A stretch of 18,055 nucleotides of DNA, from positions 1-18,055 of the forward strand of contig JANWJY010000189.1 of NCBI GenBank assembly GCA_025451715.1, read 5' to 3'. The translations under genes and the position numbers were made by a program. The stretch comes from Fimbriimonadaceae bacterium. GTDB taxonomy: Bacteria > Armatimonadota > Fimbriimonadia > Fimbriimonadales > Fimbriimonadaceae. A model generated the notes under the pieces. The model worked only from the letters and a program-made list of their open reading frames with translations, was not told the DNA's origin and did not search any database. Numbering within the stretch: the first letter of the stretch is position 1; each line of letters opens with the position of its first letter. Below are positions 1-9,501 of this stretch, in pieces.

Positions 1-2393
<2,393 letters not shown>

Positions 2394-2399
2394 AAAGGC

Positions 2400-2473
2400 C
2401 CAGACTAAGGAACCCCCTATTCGCCGCACTTCGTCCAGAATGATAACGGCGGGTGGGAGCCCGTCTAGTCTGG
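2400..2473 (+). promoter_or_regulatory. Possible structured leader RNA that could mask the ribosome binding site
   Basis: The gap between clpB and the next gene contains nested inverted repeats. An outer 8-base perfect repeat (CCAGACTA at 2400-2407, TAGTCTGG at 2466-2473) encloses a stem of 11 consecutive pairs, three of them G-U and one U-G (2416-2426 with 2447-2457), closing a 20-base loop. The outer stem takes in the first bases of the GGAG ribosome binding site at 2472-2475, so folding could limit initiation at the ATG at 2482. No T-run follows, so it does not look like a terminator for clpB. The pairing is seen by eye; the regulatory role is inference. Confidence 0.35.
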
Positions 2474-2481
2474 AGACGCCT

Positions 2482-2919
2482 ATGAGATTAATAGCTGTTT
2501 TTGTGTTTTCGGCGCTTGTCGCGGCCGGATTCGCACAGTCGAGCCCACAAGGAACGTTCTGGCTCGGCACTTCGCTCATGTACGAGACACCGTGGCAGCC
2601 TGGCCAATCACACACGTTTGGATTTGGTTTCGCCCCTGTCGTCGTCGACAGGCCAGGCGGCAACAATTCCGCAAGAATTGGTATCGCCGCTGAAGCGGAC
2701 TTCTATCAGGACAATCAGCCAAGGGGGCTCGCGCTTGTGGGCCGCATCGGCTTTGTCAGCGGTGGTATCTACGGCGCGCCGGGCGTGTACTACGTGTCTC
2801 GACCAAGGGACACGAAGGACATCGCTTTCCGCGTTGGCGCCCTGGTGCCGCTCGGTAGCCTCGACAACGGCGACCTCCTTCCATGGATTCTCGAGCTGGG
2901 AGTCGGCTTCCGGTTCTAA
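2482..2919 (+). CDS. Small secreted or outer-membrane beta-rich protein, unknown function
   Basis: A 145-residue protein that I do not recognise. It starts with a clear signal peptide (MRLIAVFVFSALVAAGFA, then Q19), so it is exported. The mature part is rich in glycine, aromatic residues and short alternating stretches typical of beta strands, and it ends in G-V-G-F-R-F. A terminal phenylalanine in such a strand is the classic signal recognised by the outer-membrane assembly machinery, so a small beta-barrel is plausible. I chose the ATG at 2482 over the upstream in-frame ATG at 2314. It sits 6 bases after GGAG and begins the signal peptide, whereas the longer form would overlap clpB and bury the signal. 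The gene follows clpB after 88 bases and ends before a strong terminator. It may have its own promoter, but I see no convincing one. Confidence 0.75.
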   Translation: MRLIAVFVFSALVAAGFAQSSPQGTFWLGTSLMYETPWQPGQSHTFGFGFAPVVVDRPGGNNSARIGIAAEADFYQDNQPRGLALVGRIGFVSGGIYGAPGVYYVSRPRDTKDIAFRVGALVPLGSLDNGDLLPWILELGVGFRF

Positions 2920-2937
2920 ACCCTACACACTTAAAGC

Positions 2938-2979
2938 AGAAGCCCCGGTGCGTAAACGCTCCGGGGCTTCTTGCTCTTT
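2938..2979 (+). terminator. Strong intrinsic (rho-independent) terminator
   Basis: A perfect 11-base inverted repeat, AGAAGCCCCGG at 2938-2948 and CCGGGGCTTCT at 2961-2971, is extended past one T-T mismatch by three further G-C pairs around a TAAA loop. A T-rich tail (TTGCTCTTT) follows. It lies 19 bases after the stop of the secreted protein gene and should end transcription of the clpB side of the window. Confidence 0.9.
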
Positions 2980-3245
2980 CAGATGCTGTTACGTTCCAGA
3001 AAGTCTAGATAGGCCACTCGACAGATACCGGGTCATCGCCCACAGGACCGTCTTTGGTCCTCGTGCGAGCCCTACCCATTCCACGACGGGTGTTTCTTCC
3101 ACCGTTGTCTTGGGTACCTGCAGCGCCAGGTCGTATGATTCGCGCCGCGGGAGACGTATCCGCAAGTTCGTACTGGCCTATGCCTACCGACAATAGTCGG
3201 CTTGTTAGGCTCATTCCATTAGACGCCTAAGATCCTCAATACGTT
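2980..3245. other. Gene-free stretch with small hairpins
   Basis: No open frame here has a ribosome binding site or recognisable protein, and I found no tRNA-like cloverleaf. A hairpin lies at 3041-3065 (CACAGGACC with GGTCCTCGTG, one bulged base). A second structure near 3182-3230 has three related segments, GCCTA, TAGGC and GCCTA, of which the middle one can pair with either neighbour. The second structure lies just downstream of the araC-type gene on the minus strand but has no T-run on that strand, so at best it is a weak 3'-end structure. Confidence 0.45.
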
Positions 3246-4454
3246 CTATCGCCGGTTCTGCCTTAGGGCGGAGGGCGCAGTGCCGAACCTCTTGCTGAAC
3301 GCGCGACTGAAGTGCGCCGAGTTCTGAAAGCCGACAGTGTCGGCGATCTCCGTTACCGGAATTTCAGTCTGGAGGAGCAGTTCCCTTGCCCGCTCTAGCC
3401 TCATCGAGACCAGGTATTTGTGAAAGGGTTGTCGAGTTGCCTCGCGAAACAGGTGTCGGAAGTGCGAGGTGCTCAGGTTTAGCTCCTTTGCAAGGCCCTC
3501 CGCGTCGAGAGAACCGGCAAAGTTGCGGGCCATGACTTCGAGCGCCCTGTCGATCAGGACGTCACCGGTGCGGCTCGGTCTTTGCACGACGGCGTCGGTC
3601 AGGCGCCTCACCCTCGACACCATGGCCATATTCACCGACCTAGGGTCGTGCAGCCCCTCCAGCTCTCTCGCGGCCTCGAGCTGCTCCTTGTGCATCGTGC
3701 GCTGCGGGTCGATCTCGATGAGCGCGCTCACGACTGCGGCTAGGAAGGTCAGCGCGAGCCCTCGCGCCTCGTCGATGTCCTCGCCACACTGGTGGATGCC
3801 CTCGCTCATCTGATAGAGCGCCTTCTCCAGTCGCGCTCTGTCTCGAAGGCGCAGGATCGATCCGATCTCGCCCAGCGCGATGCGTCCGCCGTGCCCCTTG
3901 AATGGACAGACCGCGATCTCCTCGAACTCGAACAGGACGTCGAACACGAGAAAGCTCGCTGGCGTACCTAGGTCGCGCAACACGAGCCGGTCGGCCAGCA
4001 ACCCACCCGGGACATCGAACGTCAGCTTGTCGACCCGAACCGACACGCCATCGATCTCGACACGCCCCACTGTCTCGACCGAGGTCCCATCTCCATTCAA
4101 CCGGTACACGTCAGTCGCAAGTTCGGCATCGGTGTAATGCCTTCCCTGCGCCAGGTCTTGAGACAGGACGATGCGGTCATTATCGAGGAGCTTGACCACG
4201 CCGCCGACAACGCCGGCGGGTTCTACCTCGGCTGCAGCGTGCAGCGCCAGCACTCCCACGATCGTCACACAGCTCAGCCGCCCGTCGTGCAGCGGCACGC
4301 CAACCTCAAGGGTGTTGGGGAGCGCCCGGTCGGGGTGCCGGCTTCCGGCTCCGCCCTGCGACTTCCAGCCCGTCAGTTCGCCATCGAGGCACGCCCAGGT
4401 CGTTCCGCCCAGTGGTCGGCCGAACGAACCTGATACGACGTGTGTGGTGCGCAT
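3246..4454 (-). CDS. AraC-family transcriptional regulator with unrecognised N-terminal domain
   Basis: DNA-binding regulator of 402 residues. The last hundred or so residues (about 302-402) form the standard double helix-turn-helix of the AraC/XylS family. First-HTH residues read LAKELNLSTSHFRHLFREAT, and the second shows the signature IADTVGFQNSAHFSRAFSKRFG followed by P-S. The N-terminal part, about 200 mostly beta-like residues and then a helical linker, is not the usual AraC cupin and I do not recognise it. It contains one isolated CPFKGHGG stretch and presumably binds the effector. The start codon directly abuts the stop of the binding-protein gene (TAAATG at 4457-4452), so translation is probably coupled. 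A partnership in which the lipoprotein and regulator respond to the same ligand is inference. It is the last gene of the minus-strand train, with no strong terminator behind it. Confidence 0.88.
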   Translation of the reverse strand: MRTTHVVSGSFGRPLGGTTWACLDGELTGWKSQGGAGSRHPDRALPNTLEVGVPLHDGRLSCVTIVGVLALHAAAEVEPAGVVGGVVKLLDNDRIVLSQDLAQGRHYTDAELATDVYRLNGDGTSVETVGRVEIDGVSVRVDKLTFDVPGGLLADRLVLRDLGTPASFLVFDVLFEFEEIAVCPFKGHGGRIALGEIGSILRLRDRARLEKALYQMSEGIHQCGEDIDEARGLALTFLAAVVSALIEIDPQRTMHKEQLEAARELEGLHDPRSVNMAMVSRVRRLTDAVVQRPSRTGDVLIDRALEVMARNFAGSLDAEGLAKELNLSTSHFRHLFREATRQPFHKYLVSMRLERARELLLQTEIPVTEIADTVGFQNSAHFSRAFSKRFGTAPSALRQNRR

Positions 4455-6080
4455 TTACGGCTCGATCTTCGTCGTGGTGTGCGGCAGGTGACCGAACAGC
4501 GACTCTCGAATGTCCTTGATCCACGGCCTGTGCAGCTCGGCATCACGTTGGAAGTACAAAGGTATCCAGGCAACGTCGTCCAAAACGATGTCCTCTGCCT
4601 GCTGGTAGAGCGGCACGCGCTCGTCCATGTCCAGGATCGAGTCCGCCTGTCGGCACAGCGCATCGAACTGCGGATTGTTGTATCCGATCTTGTTCTCCGG
4701 GCCGTACGAGGCAAGCATGTGGCTCACAAAGTTCTGCGGGTCAATGTAGTCGGCCGCCCATCGCATGTGAAAGATCGTGAGTTGGTGGTTGTTGTACTTT
4801 TCCAAGTACGCGCGCCACTCCATTGTCTGTAGCTTCACGTTGATTCCAAGGTGTTTCTGCAGGTCGTTCGCCACGGCCTCCGCGGCGAGCTGGATGTCAG
4901 GGCGAATCTCGCGGAAGTTCATCGTCAGCTCGGGAAACCCCTTGCCGTCGGGATAGCCGGCCTCTGCGAGCAGCTGCTTTGCGCGCACAGGATCAAACTT
5001 GAGCGCCGGCCCGTCCTCCCGGTATCCAGGAACGCCAGGTGGGATGATCCCATTGGCGTCCGTGTTGTGGCCGCCGAGGACCTCTTCGACGATGCGCTGC
5101 TTCTCGATCGCCATGGCGATCGCCTGTCGCACGCGCTTGTCCTTGAACTGCGGCACTGTCTCCTGATTGATGCCGACGTACCAGATCGCCGGCCGGTCGA
5201 AGTAGACGAGGTCCTTCTCGAACTCCGTGCCCTTCAGGCCGCTAATGTCCTGCCGCTCGAGCATCACCATGTCGACCTCACCGTTCTTGTACTTGTTCAG
5301 CCGGACTTGCGCGTCCTTGATCACTGGCCGCTCGATCTTCTTGAGCACCGGCGCTCCACCATGATAGTCAGCGTACGCCTCGAGAGTGATCAACTGGTCG
5401 CGCTCGTAGCTCGCAATCCTGTACGGGCCCGTCCCCATCATCTGTGAGACGTCGCGCATCTCGCTGTCGAGCGGCGCGTGGTCCTTGTCCATCGGCGCAG
5501 AGACCAGATACGTCAGCTTTCCGAGGAAGTAAGGGGTCGGTCGCTGCAGCTCGATTTCGAGTGTGTAGTCGTCGATCACCCTGATGCCAGGGATGTCCAT
5601 AATCTCTGCCTTGTCTGAGGCCTTCTTGGCCTGCTGGCTCTTGACCACGTCACTGAGTCCGACGATGTCGCTTAGATATGCGTCGACCGTCTGGCTCTGG
5701 ATCTTATGGACGCAGTTCCGCTCGATCGCCCACTTCACGTCCTGCGCCGTGCACTCGCGGCCGCTGTGGAACTTCACGCCCTTGCGTATGGTGAACACAT
5801 AGGTCTTGTTGTCTTCTTTCACCACCCAGCTCTCGGCGAGCGCGGGAACAACTTCGTTCTGAGGGCTCCATGTCACGAGCCCTTCGTAAATCTGTTGGAT
5901 CACGTCCAGCGTATCGCCGTCCTGCACGACGCCCGGGTCGAGCGACGTCGGGCTCGTGACGATCGGATAGCGGAATACGTCAGGCACCGGCTTCGCCACG
6001 GCCGTGTTGAAGCTGCCTTTGCCACAACCAGCCAGGCTCAAGGCCAAGAGGGAAAGCGCTGCGATAGTGGTCAGTCTCAT
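4455..6080 (-). CDS. ABC transporter substrate-binding lipoprotein, OppA/DppA type
   Basis: A 541-residue extracytoplasmic solute-binding protein of the SBP_bac_5 (family 5) class, which usually captures di- or oligopeptides, nickel or some sugars for an ABC importer. The N-terminus is a lipoprotein signal, MRLTTIAALSLLALSLAGC, with lipobox LAGC and the lipidated cysteine at 19. Typical family blocks follow: LDPGVVQDGDTLDVIQQIYEGL, AESWVVKEDNKTYVFTIRKG with KFHSG, then FVSHMLASYGP and YNNPQFDALCRQA near the C-terminus. Length matches the family. The start ATG has a good ribosome binding site (TGGAG at 6090-6086, spacing 5 bases), placed in the 12-base gap after recO. No permease or ATPase gene is present nearby, so it either uses a transporter encoded elsewhere or serves as a ligand sensor with the abutting AraC regulator. 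Substrate cannot be read from sequence. Confidence 0.93.
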   Translation of the reverse strand: MRLTTIAALSLLALSLAGCGKGSFNTAVAKPVPDVFRYPIVTSPTSLDPGVVQDGDTLDVIQQIYEGLVTWSPQNEVVPALAESWVVKEDNKTYVFTIRKGVKFHSGRECTAQDVKWAIERNCVHKIQSQTVDAYLSDIVGLSDVVKSQQAKKASDKAEIMDIPGIRVIDDYTLEIELQRPTPYFLGKLTYLVSAPMDKDHAPLDSEMRDVSQMMGTGPYRIASYERDQLITLEAYADYHGGAPVLKKIERPVIKDAQVRLNKYKNGEVDMVMLERQDISGLKGTEFEKDLVYFDRPAIWYVGINQETVPQFKDKRVRQAIAMAIEKQRIVEEVLGGHNTDANGIIPPGVPGYREDGPALKFDPVRAKQLLAEAGYPDGKGFPELTMNFREIRPDIQLAAEAVANDLQKHLGINVKLQTMEWRAYLEKYNNHQLTIFHMRWAADYIDPQNFVSHMLASYGPENKIGYNNPQFDALCRQADSILDMDERVPLYQQAEDIVLDDVAWIPLYFQRDAELHRPWIKDIRESLFGHLPHTTTKIEP

Positions 6081-6092
6081 CGTTGCTCCAGT

Positions 6093-6836
6093 TTACTCGC
6101 CGTCACTGCTCAGAGCCTGGATCGCCTTCTCCCAGGCCGGGAGCGGTGAATCGAGCACCCCCTGCCAATAGCGGAACAGCACCGAACAGCACTCCGTTGA
6201 TCGCTTCAACTTCTCCGGGGGCCTTTCGAGTTCCGCGGTCCGCGCGATCCCCATCAATGATTCTGACGTTGCGCGGCGTCTGTCCGGATACCTGTCTTGT
6301 TCGTCCTCACCGACCGCGCCGCCCGCCGCAGGCGAGTACCACACGGGTGTGGTCTTGATCGCACGACCCGATACGGAGCACTTCTTCCAGTCAGGCATCT
6401 GTCCCTCGGAGGCAAGCATCCTCGCTGCAAACCATACGAGCGGCACGGCCGGGTCCCCGTCGCCACCCAGCACGGACAGAGCCAGCGAAAGTGAGTCGAA
6501 GACTTCCGGGTGCACGGCCTCATAGGGCATCTGAACGGTAACGAGCTCCATGAGGGCGAGTCCGCACACGAGCCGCACATAGTCGTTGCGGAGTGCCGGC
6601 AGTGAGCTCATCGGCTGAGCCTGAGTAACAAACCGCCGGACACGCCCTGACGCCAACTGGAACTGTGCGACCATGAGCGGCTCGCTCACGCCAGCCAGCC
6701 GCGAGCCTCCCTTCCGCGCGCCCTTTGCGATGACGTCGATCTTTCCTTGCTCTCTGGTGAACAAGACGAGCCGGCGATCGCTCTCCCCCGCATCTGTGCG
6801 ACGAAGGACGATCGCCGTGACTGTCGACTCGGCCAA
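6093..6836 (-). CDS. recO: DNA repair protein RecO, apparently lacking the zinc-binding cysteines
   Basis: Recombination mediator of the RecFOR pathway, which loads RecA onto SSB-covered single-stranded DNA and anneals strands. The 247-residue protein has the N-terminal OB-fold block (AIVLRRTDAGESDRRLVLFTREQGKIDVIAKGARK) and the glycine- and serine-containing stretch SRLAGVSEPL. A helical domain and the characteristic YSPAAGG segment follow. Many RecO proteins carry a four-cysteine zinc site before and after that segment. Here only C153 is left: the expected CxxC partner is S156 and the downstream pair is absent. The start is TTG at 6836, immediately after the TAG of the preceding gene (TAGTTG). 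A stop lies directly upstream in the same frame, so no earlier start is possible, and the OB-fold needs the residues at this end. It lies inside the membrane-protein train, which suggests co-expression without implying shared function. Confidence 0.85.
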   Translation of the reverse strand: MAESTVTAIVLRRTDAGESDRRLVLFTREQGKIDVIAKGARKGGSRLAGVSEPLMVAQFQLASGRVRRFVTQAQPMSSLPALRNDYVRLVCGLALMELVTVQMPYEAVHPEVFDSLSLALSVLGGDGDPAVPLVWFAARMLASEGQMPDWKKCSVSGRAIKTTPVWYSPAAGGAVGEDEQDRYPDRRRATSESLMGIARTAELERPPEKLKRSTECCSVLFRYWQGVLDSPLPAWEKAIQALSSDGE

Positions 6837-7607
6837 CTATCCGCCGCCGGGAAACATCTTGCTCGTCTGGTCGACCCACTCGACGAAGATGTAGGACATC
6901 CTGTCGATCTCGAGCACGAAGCGCGCCATGACAGTTGACCCGAAGATCGCGCCGAAGCCGAGCATCAGGAGCCACCGCCCTAACGTGTTCGTCCCCTTCA
7001 GGAACTTGCCCTTCAGCTCAAAGCTGAAGAAGAAGTAGCTGAGAGCCGCAAGGATCGTGATCACGAAGATGAGGTTGCTGATGGCCTGGCTCGGATAGAG
7101 CTGAGCCGCTATGTACGCCTGGTCAGCAGGTGCCATTCCCTCCGTGTACGGCCGAGTGAACGAGTCGGTGGTCGTCGGCCAAACAGGCTGCATAGAGCCG
7201 TATATCTGCGCGCCCCACCTGTTCCACCAAATCTGGACCTGTTGTCCGGACCAGAAGCCAAGGATGATCCCGATCGGAATCCGGCTCATCCAGTTGTGCT
7301 TCTTGCTAAAGACCAGGTAGCCCATGAGCCCGATCGGGAGCAGGAAACCATATATCCAGAATCCAGGCTGGTCGATCGTCGACACCTTGGTCACGTCGTC
7401 GATCGTGACTGAACCCGTCATCTTGTCCCACCATAGCGGCTTGAGAGTCTCCTTCCAAAGCGCGACAAGGATGAATCCTGCGGCCAGCCCCAGGAAGAGG
7501 TGCTCGAAGAATCGATAGAACTTCGTTTCGCGATAGAGCACGCTGTACAGACCGATCGTTGCAATTACACCGATCGTCAGCTTGACCCAATAGAACTGCT
7601 CGTTCAT
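6837..7607 (-). CDS. Six-helix membrane protein of the unknown-function cluster
   Basis: An integral membrane protein of 256 residues that I cannot assign. Hydrophobic segments lie at about 6-25, 36-52, 82-100, 109-122, 175-196 and 208-230. The loop between the fourth and fifth helices is long and rich in Trp, Pro and Thr. The segment FYRFFEHLFLGLAAGF and the early Y-R-E-T-K motif look like the sort of residues conserved in a family. The start is ATG with a very strong AAGGAGG ribosome binding site at 7618-7612, and the stop of the previous gene overlaps it (ATGA). It is the last of the six unknown genes, and its TAG abuts the TTG of recO. The tight overlap with its neighbour suggests stoichiometric production of a shared complex. 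It could be a channel or transporter subunit; nothing seen proves this. Confidence 0.8.
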   Translation of the reverse strand: MNEQFYWVKLTIGVIATIGLYSVLYRETKFYRFFEHLFLGLAAGFILVALWKETLKPLWWDKMTGSVTIDDVTKVSTIDQPGFWIYGFLLPIGLMGYLVFSKKHNWMSRIPIGIILGFWSGQQVQIWWNRWGAQIYGSMQPVWPTTTDSFTRPYTEGMAPADQAYIAAQLYPSQAISNLIFVITILAALSYFFFSFELKGKFLKGTNTLGRWLLMLGFGAIFGSTVMARFVLEIDRMSYIFVEWVDQTSKMFPGGG

Positions 7608-8575
7608 TTCGCCTCCTTCTTCTTCCGGCGGCTCGCGAACATCGCGACGTTACCGAAGATGATCGCGAGGATCATCAGAGTCAATGCAACGTGCAGCGGA
7701 AGGAAGTACCGTGCACCACGGTCCATCGTCGTGCCTTCGGTGACCGGGGCTACCACCACCGAGTCCTCCTTGTAGAGGACCTTGGCCTTGGTTGCGCCGT
7801 CGGGCCTGTAGTTCACGCCGTACTTCATCATGTACTCGACGTCGTAAACGCCCTTCAGCCCGACGCCGATACCGACGATCTGCCCGGCCTGATAGTAAGG
7901 AAGCGCGTTAGGGCCCATAACACCCGTCACCATGAATGCGAGCGGCACTTTTCCGTAAAGCCGCTCGACTGCGATATCGATCGTGGCGGACGCCGACACG
8001 ACCACAACAAGCCCGGCGTCGCCGACGACCCGTACGTTCGAGAGCACCGGTGACTCAAAGATGCCACGCTCTTTGCCCGTGTCGTCGCGCTCCTTGCGCC
8101 CGCCCCATGCGGTCCGGATGTTGTTCCCGACCGCCTGAAGGTGGCCCTCTGCGTTCGGAAAGTAGCCGATGTCCAGGTAGTCGACCCACGGCTCATACTC
8201 CTTCAGGCCCTGTCCCTTGCGCTCCTCCTGGATCCTCATGAGCGCGTCGCGGGCGACCTGCGGCGCCTGCGCGTCCGCGATCGAGTACACGACGAACTTG
8301 ACTTTCCGGAACATCAAGATTCGCATGAGCGCCTCGAAGTGCCCGGCGCTCTCGCCGCGCGTCGAGTTCGTCCAATCGGACTCGATCAACACTGTCTTGC
8401 TCGGGTCGATCGTCATGAGGGAGACGTAGAGGTCCTTCGATGAATCGTCCGGGTTCACCGGGATCTCTGTCTTGAAGAACAGCGATGTCGCGGTGAGCAC
8501 GATCAGCACGGCGTAAAGCACGCGCCGATCAAGCGTCTGCGCCTTGTCCCAAAAGCTCTTCTCAGGTGTGCTCAT
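7604..8575 (-). CDS. Two-helix protein with large extracytoplasmic domain, unknown function
   Basis: A 323-residue protein of unknown function. An N-terminal helix (about 18-35) is preceded by a basic, cytoplasmic-looking tail, and a second helix (about 292-313) is followed by the strongly basic RRKKKEAK. The positive-inside rule therefore puts the intervening domain of about 255 residues outside the cytoplasm. That domain alternates hydrophobic strands and helices (for example KTVLIESDWTN, VKFVVYSIAD, GLVVVVSASAT, LPYYQAGQIVGIGVGLKGVYD), which suggests an alpha/beta, perhaps Rossmann-like, fold that could bind a ligand. The ATG at 8575 overlaps the previous stop by four bases (ATGA) and has GGAGG nine bases upstream. 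Its own 3' end carries the ribosome binding site of the next gene. No catalytic motif is recognisable. Confidence 0.8.
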   Translation of the reverse strand: MSTPEKSFWDKAQTLDRRVLYAVLIVLTATSLFFKTEIPVNPDDSSKDLYVSLMTIDPSKTVLIESDWTNSTRGESAGHFEALMRILMFRKVKFVVYSIADAQAPQVARDALMRIQEERKGQGLKEYEPWVDYLDIGYFPNAEGHLQAVGNNIRTAWGGRKERDDTGKERGIFESPVLSNVRVVGDAGLVVVVSASATIDIAVERLYGKVPLAFMVTGVMGPNALPYYQAGQIVGIGVGLKGVYDVEYMMKYGVNYRPDGATKAKVLYKEDSVVVAPVTEGTTMDRGARYFLPLHVALTLMILAIIFGNVAMFASRRKKKEAK

Positions 8576-9501
8576 ACGGATACGCCTCCACGTTCCAGAC
8601 CCAGCCAGATACGAAGTCCCATCGCAAGAGCCCCAAGGCCGACTCCGAACTCAAGTGCACGGATGCTCGGGATCTGCAGGTAGTTCTTAACCCATCCAGA
8701 AATCTGGCTCAGGTTCAAGTTGTTAAGCATGTGCGCAGGATCGTCTCCGGTCCAGCCCTTGATCAGCTCCGACCATTGGTAGTCGACGGCGCCCATGAGG
8801 CTTATCATGAGCAGGATCGCGCTCGCCATCATCACTGTGGCCTCGACTGAACGAATCCTGAAGGCCCTAAACGCCGCACTCAAGATGAAGAACGCGATCA
8901 TCGAGAACATCGCCGCGTCCATTTGTTGAATCAGGCCGTCGAACAACAGGTCGTAAGCGTAGTTGACGGTCCCCCAGTTCTCAGCCTTCGTCAAGAGCGC
9001 GTTCGGGTCGTTGAACTCCTTCAGGATGTAGTCCCAGTACCCGACGATGACCATCACCACCATTGCGACAAGCAGTACGACGCTGAAGAACCAGTCCTTT
9101 TGCTTCTTGACGACGCGCGCCGAGTGGATCTTGGTCAGCGAAAATATGCCGAGGCAAAGCAGGAGGAAAGTGAGCACGTTAGCGATGTCTGCTACTCGCG
9201 GCAATGCGTCCTTCATGAAGAACCCGCCTTGCTCCACGAATCCCTGCGGAATTTCCCGGGCGTCGCGGTCTATCGGCATCGGCCAGAGATAGTAGATCAC
9301 GTAGAACGCGCCGGAGAGGAACGTGAAAGTCCACACGATCGGCCTGCGCGCCCTCGTCGGAACGCGCGTCAGAAGAAGCATCCCTACAATTCCGACGCCG
9401 ATCGTTAGAAAGATCCAAAGGAGCGCATCGTTCCCCGGCTCCTTGGCCCAGAATGGGTTGTACTCGGGCGGAAGTTGCGCGAGTTGAGTCAGGAACTTCA
9501 C
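8572..9501 (-). CDS. Seven-helix membrane protein of the unknown-function cluster
   Basis: An integral membrane protein of 309 residues without a family I can name. Hydrophobic segments lie at about 26-45, 54-73, 105-123, 137-157, 196-214, 219-239 and 280-302. Basic loops such as RVPTRARRP and RVVKKQKD mark probable cytoplasmic sides. An acidic and Trp-bearing stretch, about 238-275, precedes the last helix. The start is GTG at 9501, which overlaps the stop of the DUF6754-like gene (GTGA) and sits six bases after GGAGG, so this start is well supported. Four-base overlaps on both sides indicate translational coupling. The low content of charged residues inside helices gives no hint of a proton or ion pathway. 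A structural or transport subunit of the cluster is the best guess. Confidence 0.8.
   Translation of the reverse strand: MKFLTQLAQLPPEYNPFWAKEPGNDALLWIFLTIGVGIVGMLLLTRVPTRARRPIVWTFTFLSGAFYVIYYLWPMPIDRDAREIPQGFVEQGGFFMKDALPRVADIANVLTFLLLCLGIFSLTKIHSARVVKKQKDWFFSVVLLVAMVVMVIVGYWDYILKEFNDPNALLTKAENWGTVNYAYDLLFDGLIQQMDAAMFSMIAFFILSAAFRAFRIRSVEATVMMASAILLMISLMGAVDYQWSELIKGWTGDDPAHMLNNLNLSQISGWVKNYLQIPSIRALEFGVGLGALAMGLRIWLGLERGGVSV

Noticed and set aside
2501..3196. Plus-strand frame overlapping the secreted protein and the terminator
   Set aside because: It runs through a strong terminator and competes with a frame that has a signal peptide and a good ribosome binding site.
3005..3214. Possible small gene on the minus strand in the gap after the terminator
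   Set aside because: It is 69 codons with no ribosome binding site and no recognisable protein character; it overlaps hairpin sequence and a competing plus-strand frame.
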